A model generated the notes under the pieces. The model saw only the letters and a program-made list of their open reading frames with translations. It ran no database searches and was not told where the DNA came from. DNA of 16,060 bases from an uncultured Flavobacteriales bacterium (GTDB lineage Bacteria; Bacteroidota; Bacteroidia; Flavobacteriales; BACL11): assembly GCA_913047525.1 (NCBI GenBank), contig CAJWUS010000017.1, forward strand, positions 1 through 16,060, written 5' to 3'. Of the stretch, positions 8,220-15,161 are shown piece after piece; position 1 is the first letter of the stretch, and each line of letters begins with the position of its first letter. The position numbers and the translations under genes are program-made.

Positions 8220-8227
8220 CAAATATA
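8220..8227 (-). promoter_or_regulatory. -7 promoter element (TATATTTG) for mutS
   Basis: The minus strand carries an exact TATATTTG 24 nt before the mutS ATG, in a 36-nt divergent spacer. The -33 region would lie inside the first codons of the diverging methyltransferase gene. No TTG is seen at the right distance there, so the call rests on the -7 box and its position. Confidence 0.45.
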
Positions 8228-8231
8228 ATAG

Positions 8232-8756
8232 ATGCGTAAGTTAAAAAATAATGAATTAGAAAGAATAAGTGTGGCAGATTTTAAATCAGCAAAAAAGACA
8301 CCTATTATTGTGGTGTTGGACAATGTAAGAAGTGCCATGAATGTGGGTTCGGTTTTCAGAACTGCTGATGCATTTATTATTGAGAAAATTTATTTGTGTG
8401 GCATTACTGCTACTCCTCCAAATAAAGAAATCATGAAAACTGCATTAAGTGCAAATGACTCGATAGATTGGGAATACATTAAAGATACAAAGGATATTAT
8501 TGCAAAGCTAAAAGGGGAAAAACATCATATTATTGGGGTGGAGCAAACTAAAAATGCTACTTTCTTAAACAACTTTGAACCGTTAAATAAAAAAGTAGTT
8601 CTTGTTTTTGGTCATGAAGTTTTTGGCGTTAGCCAGGAGGTAATTGATCTTTGTGATGAGTGTATTGAAATTCAACAATTTGGGACAAAACACTCCTTAA
8701 ATATCTCGGTAAGTGTAGGGATTGTACTTTGGGAGGTGTATCAAAAAATGAATTAA
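8232..8756 (+). CDS. TrmH/SpoU-family RNA 2'-O-methyltransferase
   Basis: A 174-residue SPOUT-class protein, probably using S-adenosylmethionine to methylate a ribose 2'-OH in tRNA or rRNA. The three family motifs are present. Motif 1 is NVRSAMNVGSVFRTAD (31-46), where Arg43 matches the catalytic Arg of TrmH. Motif 2 is LVFGHEVFGVS (124-134). Motif 3, IQQFGTKHSLNISVSVGI, forms the trefoil-knot cofactor site with Asn157. It is shorter than TrmH/RlmB proteins that carry an extra substrate-binding domain, so the target cannot be assigned. It diverges from mutS and ends 4 nt before the convergent beta-barrel-like gene. The family is certain from motifs; the specific RNA substrate is unknown. Confidence 0.93.
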   Translation: MRKLKNNELERISVADFKSAKKTPIIVVLDNVRSAMNVGSVFRTADAFIIEKIYLCGITATPPNKEIMKTALSANDSIDWEYIKDTKDIIAKLKGEKHHIIGVEQTKNATFLNNFEPLNKKVVLVFGHEVFGVSQEVIDLCDECIEIQQFGTKHSLNISVSVGIVLWEVYQKMN

Positions 8757-8760
8757 AAAA

Positions 8761-9381
8761 TTAGTTTTTCCCTAAATTAATAGTAGTCCCTAAAGAATAG
8801 AACATAAACATATCGGCTCTATTGCTGAGCTTTGCATCCCATTTATAATTACTCCTCATTCGACCAGTTACGGAAAAATCGAGAATAACATTTTTAGATA
8901 CCTTAACTTTATAGTTGATGATAAATCCTACCACAAAAGTTTTTTCTACAACATTTTCATGCCACTCATTGTGAAATTTTCCAGCATCCTGAAAATCATT
9001 TTCCGACAACCATTGATAACTGTAACTATTTATAAACTGTTCTGTTTTTAATTCTTGCCTTAAAGCTCTAAAAATATTTAAGCCAACCCATACCTTTGCC
9101 AAGAGATTCAACCTTCTATTTTTTGCAAATGCATTTGATTGATAATTTTTAGAATTAACTTTCCTATCGAACAAAGAGGGAATATTTATAATAAAATTAA
9201 TATCTAACTCCATAAATTCTGCATGGAATTGCTCCCCTTCTCTTTGGTGCTGAACTTGTATGCTGCCACTAGTATGATAAGGAGCATCACAAATAGATTG
9301 ATCTTTTCCTCTGTATTTTGTGCGTTTGATTGTAATATAACAGCAGAAAATATCAGAATTAAAAAGGTAGTTTTTTATCAT
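8761..9381 (-). CDS. Unrecognised beta-barrel-like protein with frame-disrupted N-terminus
   Basis: The open frame gives 206 residues. The body (from about residue 32, DAPYHTSGSIQVQHQ) shows alternating barrel-like strands and ends in SLGTTINLGKN, like the last strand of small outer-membrane barrels. No family is recognised. The first 31 residues look wrong: they are Cys-rich and have no signal sequence. In the +1-shifted frame the same DNA (9374-9288) encodes FLILIFSAVILQSNAQ followed by NTEEKINLFV, a textbook signal peptide, but that frame has TGA and TAA instead of a start codon. Reading ATG-ATA-AAA, then the shifted frame, then the body frame requires one extra base in the six-A tract at 9371-9376 and one missing base near 9280-9290. 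The gene may thus be decayed or carry sequencing errors. The product as drawn would not be exported. Confidence 0.6.
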   Translation of the reverse strand: MIKNYLFNSDIFCCYITIKRTKYRGKDQSICDAPYHTSGSIQVQHQREGEQFHAEFMELDINFIINIPSLFDRKVNSKNYQSNAFAKNRRLNLLAKVWVGLNIFRALRQELKTEQFINSYSYQWLSENDFQDAGKFHNEWHENVVEKTFVVGFIINYKVKVSKNVILDFSVTGRMRSNYKWDAKLSNRADMFMFYSLGTTINLGKN

Positions 9382-9457
9382 TATAATTTATAAAATTCAC
9401 TTAAATTTAGAGAAAATATTTCTTTTGTATAGTGTAGTTAAAATCTTTTAATATTTT

Positions 9458-9465
9458 CAAATATA
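9458..9465 (-). promoter_or_regulatory. -7-like element (TATATTTG) facing the beta-barrel-like gene
   Basis: An exact TATATTTG occurs on the minus strand 76 nt ahead of the ATG at 9381, implying a leader of about 70 nt. No -33 TTG is found 17-23 nt further upstream. It is paired back to back with the plus-strand -7 box at 9504-9511. Confidence 0.35.
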
Positions 9466-9477
9466 AAAATCGATTTT
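9466..9477. promoter_or_regulatory. 12-bp perfect palindrome AAAATCGATTTT between divergent promoters
   Basis: A perfect inverted repeat lies directly beside the minus-strand -7 box and upstream of the plus-strand -7 box at 9504-9511. Its position would allow a dimeric regulator to act on both genes. A/T-rich palindromes of this length can arise by chance, so operator function is only inferred. Confidence 0.3.
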
Positions 9478-9503
9478 GAGGCATTTTCTATCCGTGTATT
9501 TCA

Positions 9504-9511
9504 TATATTTG
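9504..9511 (+). promoter_or_regulatory. -7 promoter element (TATATTTG) for the TPR/OmpA-like lipoprotein gene
   Basis: An exact TATATTTG lies 39 nt before the ATG at 9551, predicting a leader of about 30 nt rich in A. The nearest TTG (9476-9478) is 25 nt upstream, slightly further than the usual 17-23 nt, so the -33 element is uncertain. Confidence 0.5.
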
Positions 9512-9550
9512 CCGCAAAATAATAACTAAACAATAAAACTTAAATAAAGC

Positions 9551-11227
9551 ATGAACACAGTAGGCCTTACCAAAGCAGTTTCCATCCTATTTTTTGGCGT
9601 TTTAATAAGCGGATGCGGACTAACAATAATGACAAGCAAATACGACACAGTAGTTTATACTGTAACGCCACCAATTTTGCATGTACATGGCGGAAAGGTT
9701 GCGGTAAAAATTGATGGAAACATACCCGCAAAATATTTCCACAAAAATGCAACAGTTTATTTTACGCCTGTTTTAAAAAGTGAAAGTTCTGAAAAATCTT
9801 TTAAGAGCATTACTTTGCAAGGAGAAGAGGCAAGTGGAGGGCAAAAAACAATTTCCTATGCTACTGGCGGTAGTTTTACTTATGAGGACAAAATAAACTA
9901 CACGGAAGACATGCTAGTTTCTGGCTTAGAAATAAAAGCAGTGGCAAAACTAAAAGATCAATTAGAGCCACTAGGCCCAGTAACTATTGCGCAAGGGGTA
10001 ATTGCTACTTCTAAGAGAGTAGAAGACACAGAAGAAATTGCCATTGCACATCATGACTATGAGAAAGAAACCATACTTTCCGAATTCTCTACAATTTACT
10101 TCTTGGTAAACCAAAGCGTAATCCGAACCTCTGAAAAAAGTGATGAGGACATGAACAGATTGCAAGAGTTTGCAAAATTGGGATACAAAACACACAGCAT
10201 TGAAATCAAATCCTTTGCTTCACCAGATGGAACAGTTGATGCAAATGATGATGTATCAGAAAGAAGGAATAAGTCTACTGTAAAATACACCAAGCAAATC
10301 TTGAATAGACTAAAATTAGATGGAGCTACTCATGAGGAGCTGTATACCAATGTTTCTTACGGAGAAGATTGGGATGGGTTCAATAAACTGATGAAGGCTT
10401 CTGATATGAAGGACAAAAGAAGAGTGTTAAACATTGTAAATTCTGTGCAAAACCCAGAAAAAAGGGAGCAAGCAATTAGAGATATGGCCGAGCTTTATGA
10501 CGCTATTGATAAGAATATTTTACCTCAACTAAGAAAAGCACAAATTATGATTCGTTCGTATCAGCCTAAAAAGACAAATGAAGAAATAGCATCTCTTTCT
10601 ATTTCAAGCCCTGATTCATTAGATGTAAAAGAACTCCTTTTTTCTGCTACACTTACAAATGAGAGAGCTGCTAAGATGAAAATCTATAACACTGCCGTTA
10701 GTTTGTATAAGGAGGACTGGAGAGCGTATAATAATATCGCAAGCATTTACATTGGAGAAAACAATTTAGAAAAAGCAAGTACATGGTTAGATAAAGCATT
10801 TGAAATAAGTGAAAACAATGCTGATGTGCTTACAAATTACGGAATTATTGCTGCAAGAAATGGTAACTTAGGTAAAGCACAACAATTATTTAATCAAGCA
10901 AATGCTTCTGATAAAAACCAAGCCATTTTGGATATCCGTCAAGGAAAATACGCCAAAGCAGAAAGATATTTCAAAAATGCAAACACGCATAACGCTACCC
11001 TTGCGAAAGTACTAAATGGAGACAATAGTAGCTCATGCACAGACAATACTGCTGCTTGCTATTATTTGAATGCCATTGTTGGCGCTCGCTCTGATAATAT
11101 GCAAATGCTAACTCAAAATTTATCGAAAGCCATTGCTGCTGATGCAAGCTATAAAACAGATGCAGCTAATGATTTAGAGTTTGTAAATTACAGAGAAAAT
11201 CAGGAATATAATGCACTTATTAAATAA
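9551..11227 (+). CDS. Lipoprotein with OmpA-like segment and C-terminal TPRs, function unknown
   Basis: 558 residues. The signal peptide ends in a lipobox (LISGC, lipidated Cys22, then Gly), so the protein is exported and anchored to a membrane. Residues 30-160 form a beta-rich region with HVHGGKVAVKIDGNIPAKYF. Residues 178-335 resemble an OmpA-type fold: IYFLVNQSVIR, then IEIKSFASPDG, then NDDVSERRNKSTVKY. The usual TD of the peptidoglycan-binding motif is replaced by SP, so cell-wall binding is doubtful. Residues 386-480 contain about three TPR-like helical hairpins (WRAYNNIASIYIGENNLEKA, then VLTNYGIIAARNGNLGKAQ, then IRQGKYAKAERYF), which usually mediate protein-protein contact. From memory, lipoproteins of this layout are widespread in Bacteroidota but have no assigned role. 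The gene has its own promoter and terminator, so it is probably monocistronic. Confidence 0.9.
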   Translation: MNTVGLTKAVSILFFGVLISGCGLTIMTSKYDTVVYTVTPPILHVHGGKVAVKIDGNIPAKYFHKNATVYFTPVLKSESSEKSFKSITLQGEEASGGQKTISYATGGSFTYEDKINYTEDMLVSGLEIKAVAKLKDQLEPLGPVTIAQGVIATSKRVEDTEEIAIAHHDYEKETILSEFSTIYFLVNQSVIRTSEKSDEDMNRLQEFAKLGYKTHSIEIKSFASPDGTVDANDDVSERRNKSTVKYTKQILNRLKLDGATHEELYTNVSYGEDWDGFNKLMKASDMKDKRRVLNIVNSVQNPEKREQAIRDMAELYDAIDKNILPQLRKAQIMIRSYQPKKTNEEIASLSISSPDSLDVKELLFSATLTNERAAKMKIYNTAVSLYKEDWRAYNNIASIYIGENNLEKASTWLDKAFEISENNADVLTNYGIIAARNGNLGKAQQLFNQANASDKNQAILDIRQGKYAKAERYFKNANTHNATLAKVLNGDNSSSCTDNTAACYYLNAIVGARSDNMQMLTQNLSKAIAADASYKTDAANDLEFVNYRENQEYNALIK

Positions 11228-11250
11228 GTATAATTCCATATAAAATTTAA

Positions 11251-11285
11251 AAAGAACCTCATATATTTTGGGTTCTTTCTATTTT
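11251..11285 (+). terminator. Hairpin terminator after the lipoprotein gene
   Basis: An 8-bp perfect stem AAAGAACC (11251-11258) / GGTTCTTT (11271-11278) encloses a 12-nt loop and is followed by CTATTTT. It begins 24 nt after the lipoprotein stop. The alternative upstream TTG start (11268) of the sulfotransferase frame would fall inside this loop, which argues against that start. Confidence 0.6.
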
Positions 11286-11294
11286 AAGGCTGAT

Positions 11295-12197
11295 ATGAAA
11301 AATAATCTTCCGAACTTTATAATAATTGGGGCAATGAAAGCTGCCACCACATCCGCTTATACTTACCTCTTACAACATCCTGATATTTATATGCCAAAGG
11401 TAAAAGAGCCCATGTTTTTTAACAACTACAAACAAGAAAATGACTATTTTATAAAAGGGAGAAAAAGAGTGAAAAACAGAACCCTTGAAAAGTACAAATC
11501 CTTATTTAATAATGTAAAAAACGAAAAAGCAATTGGGGAAGCGTCACCTACTTACATGCTAAATGAAATGGCTCCGAAACTAATAAAAGAGCTAATTCCG
11601 AAAGTGAAAATAATTGCAATATTACGGCAACCAATTGATAGGGCTTATTCAAATTTTTTGCATGCAAAAAGAGATAAAAGAGAACCTGTAAATGATTTTG
11701 AAACTGCTTTTGAAAAGGAGGAAAAAAGGATAAAAAATAATTGGAGTCCTTTGTATTATTACAAAAGTAAGGGCTATTATTTTCATCTCTTGAGCAGATA
11801 CTATGCTCTTTTTAATAAGGAGAATATTAAAGTTCTATTATTTGAGGATTTTGTAAAAAACCCAATTGCTTGTACACAAGAAGTTTATCAATTTTTAGAA
11901 GTGGACCATTCTTTTGTGCCAGATACTTCAAAAATTGCTAATGTATCAGGCGTGCCAACCAATAGTATTATTGGAAAAACGGTAAGCTTTTTAAGATATT
12001 ATAGATTACTACCTAAACTCTCAATAAGTACAATCTTACCAAAATGGGCAGTGCAAACTTTGTTCCAATCAGCTTACAAAAAACCGGAGCCTATAAGCAG
12101 TGAGTTACGTAAAAAACTTACCTACAAATACTATAAAGAAGACATTCTGCAATTGGAAAAACTAATTGAAAAAGACCTTTCACATTGGTTAGTGTAA
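11295..12197 (+). CDS. PAPS-dependent sulfotransferase-family protein
   Basis: 300 residues from the ATG at 11295; the frame could extend to TTG 11268, but that lies in a terminator loop. Sulfotransferases move a sulfuryl group from PAPS to a hydroxyl or amine of a glycan, lipid or small molecule. The N-terminal IIIGAMKAATTSAYTYL (9-25) is the 5'-phosphosulfate-binding loop with the catalytic-type Lys15. IAILRQPIDRAYSNFLHAKR (108-126) is the 3'-phosphate-binding motif with Arg111 and Ser119. KEPMFFNN and GEASPTYM are typical of the heparan N-sulfotransferase-like Pfam sulfotransferase group. No signal peptide is seen, so it should act in the cytoplasm. The acceptor is unknown; a surface glycan or lipid is a reasonable guess. 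It follows the lipoprotein gene and overlaps the convergent kinase gene by 9 nt. Confidence 0.9.
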   Translation: MKNNLPNFIIIGAMKAATTSAYTYLLQHPDIYMPKVKEPMFFNNYKQENDYFIKGRKRVKNRTLEKYKSLFNNVKNEKAIGEASPTYMLNEMAPKLIKELIPKVKIIAILRQPIDRAYSNFLHAKRDKREPVNDFETAFEKEEKRIKNNWSPLYYYKSKGYYFHLLSRYYALFNKENIKVLLFEDFVKNPIACTQEVYQFLEVDHSFVPDTSKIANVSGVPTNSIIGKTVSFLRYYRLLPKLSISTILPKWAVQTLFQSAYKKPEPISSELRKKLTYKYYKEDILQLEKLIEKDLSHWLV

Positions 12198-12821
12198 ACT
12201 AAGATGATGCACCCCAAAACTATATGACCGTTTTATTGATGCTAATATTTTTTGATATTTTTCATCATTCTGTACAAAGTCAGAATCCGTAACATCAATA
12301 ATAAGAACGGTAAAGTCCTTTTGTTTTTTGAAAAAATCCAAATACTTCTTTTGAATTTTTAAGAGATAATTATCTGTTATGTCTTGCTCATAAGTTCTGT
12401 TTCTTTTTTTGATGTTTCTTTGCAAACATTGAATATCGGCATGCAAATAAACAAGTAAATCAGGATTGGGTAAAGAGGCAAGCATAATATCGAAAAGACG
12501 ATAAAAAAGGGTGAGCTCATCTTTTGATAAATTGTTTTGTGCAAATAGCCGTGATTTGATAAAGAAATAATCAGAAACGGTGAAAGAGGAAAATATTTCC
12601 TGCACCATTGCTTCTTTTAGTTGTTTGTAGCGCTCAGCCATAAAAAAAAGCTCTAATGGAAATGCGTATTTTTCTGGCTCTTTGTAAAATCTTGGCAAAA
12701 AAGGATTGTTAGCAAACTCCTCTAGAATTAATCGTGCATTACAATCTGCTGCAATTTTCTTGGCTAAGGAAGTTTTGCCTGCACCAATATTCCCTTCAAT
12801 ACAAATAAAATTACACTGCAT
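12189..12821 (-). CDS. Deoxynucleoside kinase (dNK/dGK/dAK family)
   Basis: 210 residues from the ATG at 12821. The in-frame GTG at 12854 would add 11 residues not seen in the family. The enzyme phosphorylates deoxynucleosides to monophosphates in the cytoplasmic salvage pathway. The P-loop GNIGAGKT (10-17) follows the start directly, as expected. LEEFANNPFLPRFY contains the catalytic-type Glu35. DYFFIKSRLFA corresponds to the substrate-binding motif of this family. RNIKKRNRTYEQDI is the Arg-rich lid. The base preference (dA, dG, dC or dT) cannot be read from these motifs. The start lies inside the end of folK (11-nt overlap), implying coupled translation. The C-terminus overlaps the convergent sulfotransferase gene by 9 nt. 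Confidence 0.92.
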   Translation of the reverse strand: MQCNFICIEGNIGAGKTSLAKKIAADCNARLILEEFANNPFLPRFYKEPEKYAFPLELFFMAERYKQLKEAMVQEIFSSFTVSDYFFIKSRLFAQNNLSKDELTLFYRLFDIMLASLPNPDLLVYLHADIQCLQRNIKKRNRTYEQDITDNYLLKIQKKYLDFFKKQKDFTVLIIDVTDSDFVQNDEKYQKILASIKRSYSFGVHHLSLH

Positions 12822-13299
12822 ATGCCTCCACACTTTCTGTATCCTTACACTCACTTAAAAGTTTGCCTATGGTTTTATTGTATTTGGGATGGACAAAATT
12901 GGGGGCAATTTCATGAAGTGGAATAAGCACAAATTTTCTGCTTTGCAAATGTATGTGAGGAATACAAATCCCTTCTTTTTCTACAATCAAATCATTATAA
13001 AACAAAATATCAATATCAATAATGCGCTCTCCCCATTTTTCATTTCTGATGCGCCCAATTTTATCTTCTATTTGTAAAACCTTTTCCAATACTTCTTCAG
13101 CTGAAAATTCGCTTTTTATTTCTAAAACTTGATTTAGAAAATCATTTTGGTTTTCCGCTCCCCAAGGAACGCTCTCATAAATTTTGGATTCTTTTTGAAT
13201 TGTGCCAATTTCCTCTGCCAAAAGCTTATAAGCATTTTGCAAATATTCCTCTCGTCCACCCATATTAGAACCCAATTGTAAAAAAACTTTATTATTCAT
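12811..13299 (-). CDS. folK: 2-amino-4-hydroxy-6-hydroxymethyldihydropteridine pyrophosphokinase (HPPK)
   Basis: 162 residues from the ATG at 13299, matching the usual HPPK length (E. coli 159). It transfers pyrophosphate from ATP to 6-hydroxymethyl-7,8-dihydropterin in folate biosynthesis. LQLGSNMGGRE at the N-terminus, Y.S.PWG....FLN and the HPPK signature KWGERIIDIDIL are present. Asp95 and Asp97 are the magnesium ligands and have the same numbers as in the E. coli enzyme. IPH...QSRKFVLIPLHEIAP follows. The possible TTG start at 13317 is rejected because it lies on the -7 promoter box. It is the first gene of a two-gene unit with the deoxynucleoside kinase and diverges from sppA. Confidence 0.95.
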   Translation of the reverse strand: MNNKVFLQLGSNMGGREEYLQNAYKLLAEEIGTIQKESKIYESVPWGAENQNDFLNQVLEIKSEFSAEEVLEKVLQIEDKIGRIRNEKWGERIIDIDILFYNDLIVEKEGICIPHIHLQSRKFVLIPLHEIAPNFVHPKYNKTIGKLLSECKDTESVEAYAV

Positions 13300-13314
13300 C
13301 AAGAAATAAAAGCC

Positions 13315-13322
13315 CAAATATA
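13315..13322 (-). promoter_or_regulatory. -7 promoter element (TATATTTG) for folK/dNK
   Basis: The minus strand carries an exact TATATTTG 15 nt before the folK ATG at 13299, implying a very short leader. No clear -33 TTG partner is seen. For the diverging sppA gene only a one-mismatch box (TTATTTTG, 13354-13361) is found. Confidence 0.5.
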
Positions 13323-13397
13323 AGAAATAGAAAAGACTATGTTGTTTTATTTATTATTTTGGCCACCAAAAATTTTAACCCTTACAAAAATTAAAAA

Positions 13398-15161
13398 ATG
13401 AAATCATTCTTTAAAAATGTATTATCCACCATAGTGGGTGTGGTGCTTTCGGTCGTAGTGGTAGTTCTTTTATTTATCGGCATCATCAGTATTGCTATTT
13501 CTGCCTTGAATAGTGATAAAGAAACCAAAGTAAAAGCCAACTCCATCTTGAAAATAACTTTGTCCAAACCAATTGTGGAGCGCGCCTCTAACAATCCTTT
13601 TGAAAATTTATCCATCACCAATATGAATCCTGAAACTGAAATGGAATTTAAAACCATATTGAACAATATAGAAAAAGCCAAAACGGATAGCAGAATAAAG
13701 GGGATTTACTTAAATGTGTCTTTTGTAAACGCTGGCCTTTCGCAAACAGAAGAAATTAGAAATAAATTGTTGGATTTCAAAAAAAGTGGAAAATTCATTA
13801 TTTCCTATGCAGAACATTATTCGCAAAGTGGATATTATCTATCTTCTGTTGCGGATGAGATTTTTTTAAATCCTGAAGGTATTTTTGAACTCAAAGGTTT
13901 ATCAGCCCAAATTATATTCTTTAAAGATCTTTTGGAAAAATTGGATATAGAGGCCCAAGTAATTAGGCATGGAAAATTCAAAAGTGCCATTGAGCCATTT
14001 ATTTTGGATAAAATGAGTAAGGAAAACCGAGAGCAGATCTCATTATTACTAACTACTATCTCGGATAATATTCTAGATTCTATTGCCAGTCAAAGAGGAT
14101 TAACCATTAGTAGAGTAGAAGAATTAGCCGATAATTTAGAACTCAATACTGCAGCTAATTGTTTGGAAAATAATTTTGTAGATGCCCTTATTTACCAAGA
14201 TAACCTAGAAAATAAGTTAAAAAGCAAACTGGGGGAGAAAGCAAAATTGCAGTTGATTTCACTTTCAAAATACAATAATGCTAAAGTAGAAAGGCAAGGT
14301 AAAATTAGCCGAAATAAAATTGCTATTATCTATGCAACAGGAGAAATAAACTCTGGCAAAGGAGATTTAAAAAGTGTTGGTTCTGAAACCACCGCAAAAG
14401 CAATTAAAGAGGCTAGAGAAGATAAAAAAGTAAAAGCAATTGTTTTAAGAGTAAATTCTCCTGGAGGAAGTGCTTTAGCGTCTGATGTAATTTGGCGAGA
14501 GACAACATTGGCAAAAGCGGAAAAACCACTTGTAATTTCTATGGGCGATTTAGCTGCAAGTGGCGGTTATTACATTGCTTGTGCTGCTGACACTATTGTT
14601 GCAAACCCTACCACTATTACAGGTTCTATTGGCGTGTTCGGACTTATTCCTAATTTGCAGCATTTTTACAAAAACAAATTAGGAATTACTATTGATACAG
14701 TAAATACAAGCAAACATGCTGATTTTGGAGGTATGTATAGAAGATTGACTTCTTTTGAAAGAGCAAAAATTCAGGATCATGTAGAGGATATTTACGCTAC
14801 TTTCATTTCCCATGTGGCAGAAGGAAGAAATATGAGCACGGCTGCCGTGGATGATATTGGGCAAGGCAGAGTGTGGACTGGTTATGATGCAAAACGCTTA
14901 GGACTTGTTGATGTTTTGGGCGGCCTGGAAACGGCTATTGACATTGCTGCTGATTTGGCAGAACTTTTAGATTACCGACTTGTTTCTCTACCAAAAAAAG
15001 AAGATCCTTTAGAAACATTTATAAAGGAAATAACTGGAGAGGAGAGTAAATATATTACTAACTATTTAGGCATTGATCGGAAATTTGTTAAGTCAGTTGA
15101 AAATTTATTGAAAGGTGAAAAAATTAAGGCAAGAATGCCTTTTATTTTAGAGATTAATTAG
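13398..15161 (+). CDS. sppA: Signal peptide peptidase SppA, 67-kDa type
   Basis: 587 residues, the long tandem-domain form of SppA, an inner-membrane serine protease that degrades cleaved signal peptides. A single membrane segment covers roughly residues 9-37. Both halves of the split Ser/Lys catalytic site are intact. Lys195 is in RHGKFKSAIEPF in the N-terminal domain. The nucleophile Ser388 is in MGDLAASGGYYIA in the C-terminal domain, followed by NPTTITGSIGVFG. IVLRVNSPGGSALASD marks the second crotonase-like fold. The start is the ATG after an A-rich stretch. It diverges from folK. The 3' end carries an embedded hairpin terminator, and its TAG overlaps the stop codon of the convergent DUF2797 gene. 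Confidence 0.96.
   Translation: MKSFFKNVLSTIVGVVLSVVVVVLLFIGIISIAISALNSDKETKVKANSILKITLSKPIVERASNNPFENLSITNMNPETEMEFKTILNNIEKAKTDSRIKGIYLNVSFVNAGLSQTEEIRNKLLDFKKSGKFIISYAEHYSQSGYYLSSVADEIFLNPEGIFELKGLSAQIIFFKDLLEKLDIEAQVIRHGKFKSAIEPFILDKMSKENREQISLLLTTISDNILDSIASQRGLTISRVEELADNLELNTAANCLENNFVDALIYQDNLENKLKSKLGEKAKLQLISLSKYNNAKVERQGKISRNKIAIIYATGEINSGKGDLKSVGSETTAKAIKEAREDKKVKAIVLRVNSPGGSALASDVIWRETTLAKAEKPLVISMGDLAASGGYYIACAADTIVANPTTITGSIGVFGLIPNLQHFYKNKLGITIDTVNTSKHADFGGMYRRLTSFERAKIQDHVEDIYATFISHVAEGRNMSTAAVDDIGQGRVWTGYDAKRLGLVDVLGGLETAIDIAADLAELLDYRLVSLPKKEDPLETFIKEITGEESKYITNYLGIDRKFVKSVENLLKGEKIKARMPFILEIN
15118..15148. terminator. Bidirectional hairpin terminator inside the end of sppA
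   Basis: AAGGCA-AGAA-TGCCTT (15126-15141) forms a 6-bp stem with a tetraloop. It has AAAAAA on its left (15118-15123, a T-run on the minus strand) and TTATTTT on its right. It could stop transcription from sppA and from the convergent DUF2797 gene. It lies wholly within the last codons of sppA. Confidence 0.5.

Noticed and set aside
9204..9374. Separate small membrane protein in the shifted frame over the barrel-like gene
   Set aside because: The frame has no start codon after its TGA/TAA stops. Only the first part looks like a signal peptide; the rest (KEKGSNSMQNLWS) looks random. It is better read as the displaced signal peptide of the main gene.
11268..11294. TTG start adding nine residues to the sulfotransferase
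   Set aside because: It lies in the loop of the lipoprotein terminator hairpin, and the ATG at 11295 directly precedes the conserved PAPS-binding region.
12189..12202. TTAGT-GTAA-ACTAA hairpin over the convergent stops as a terminator
   Set aside because: A 5-bp, mostly A:T stem with no T-run on either side.
12822..12854. GTG start extending the deoxynucleoside kinase into folK
   Set aside because: The P-loop should follow a short N-terminus, which the ATG at 12821 provides; the extension has no family-like sequence.
13300..13317. TTG start extending FolK by six residues
   Set aside because: It overlaps the TATATTTG promoter box. HPPK proteins start just before the LGSN motif, as from the ATG at 13299.
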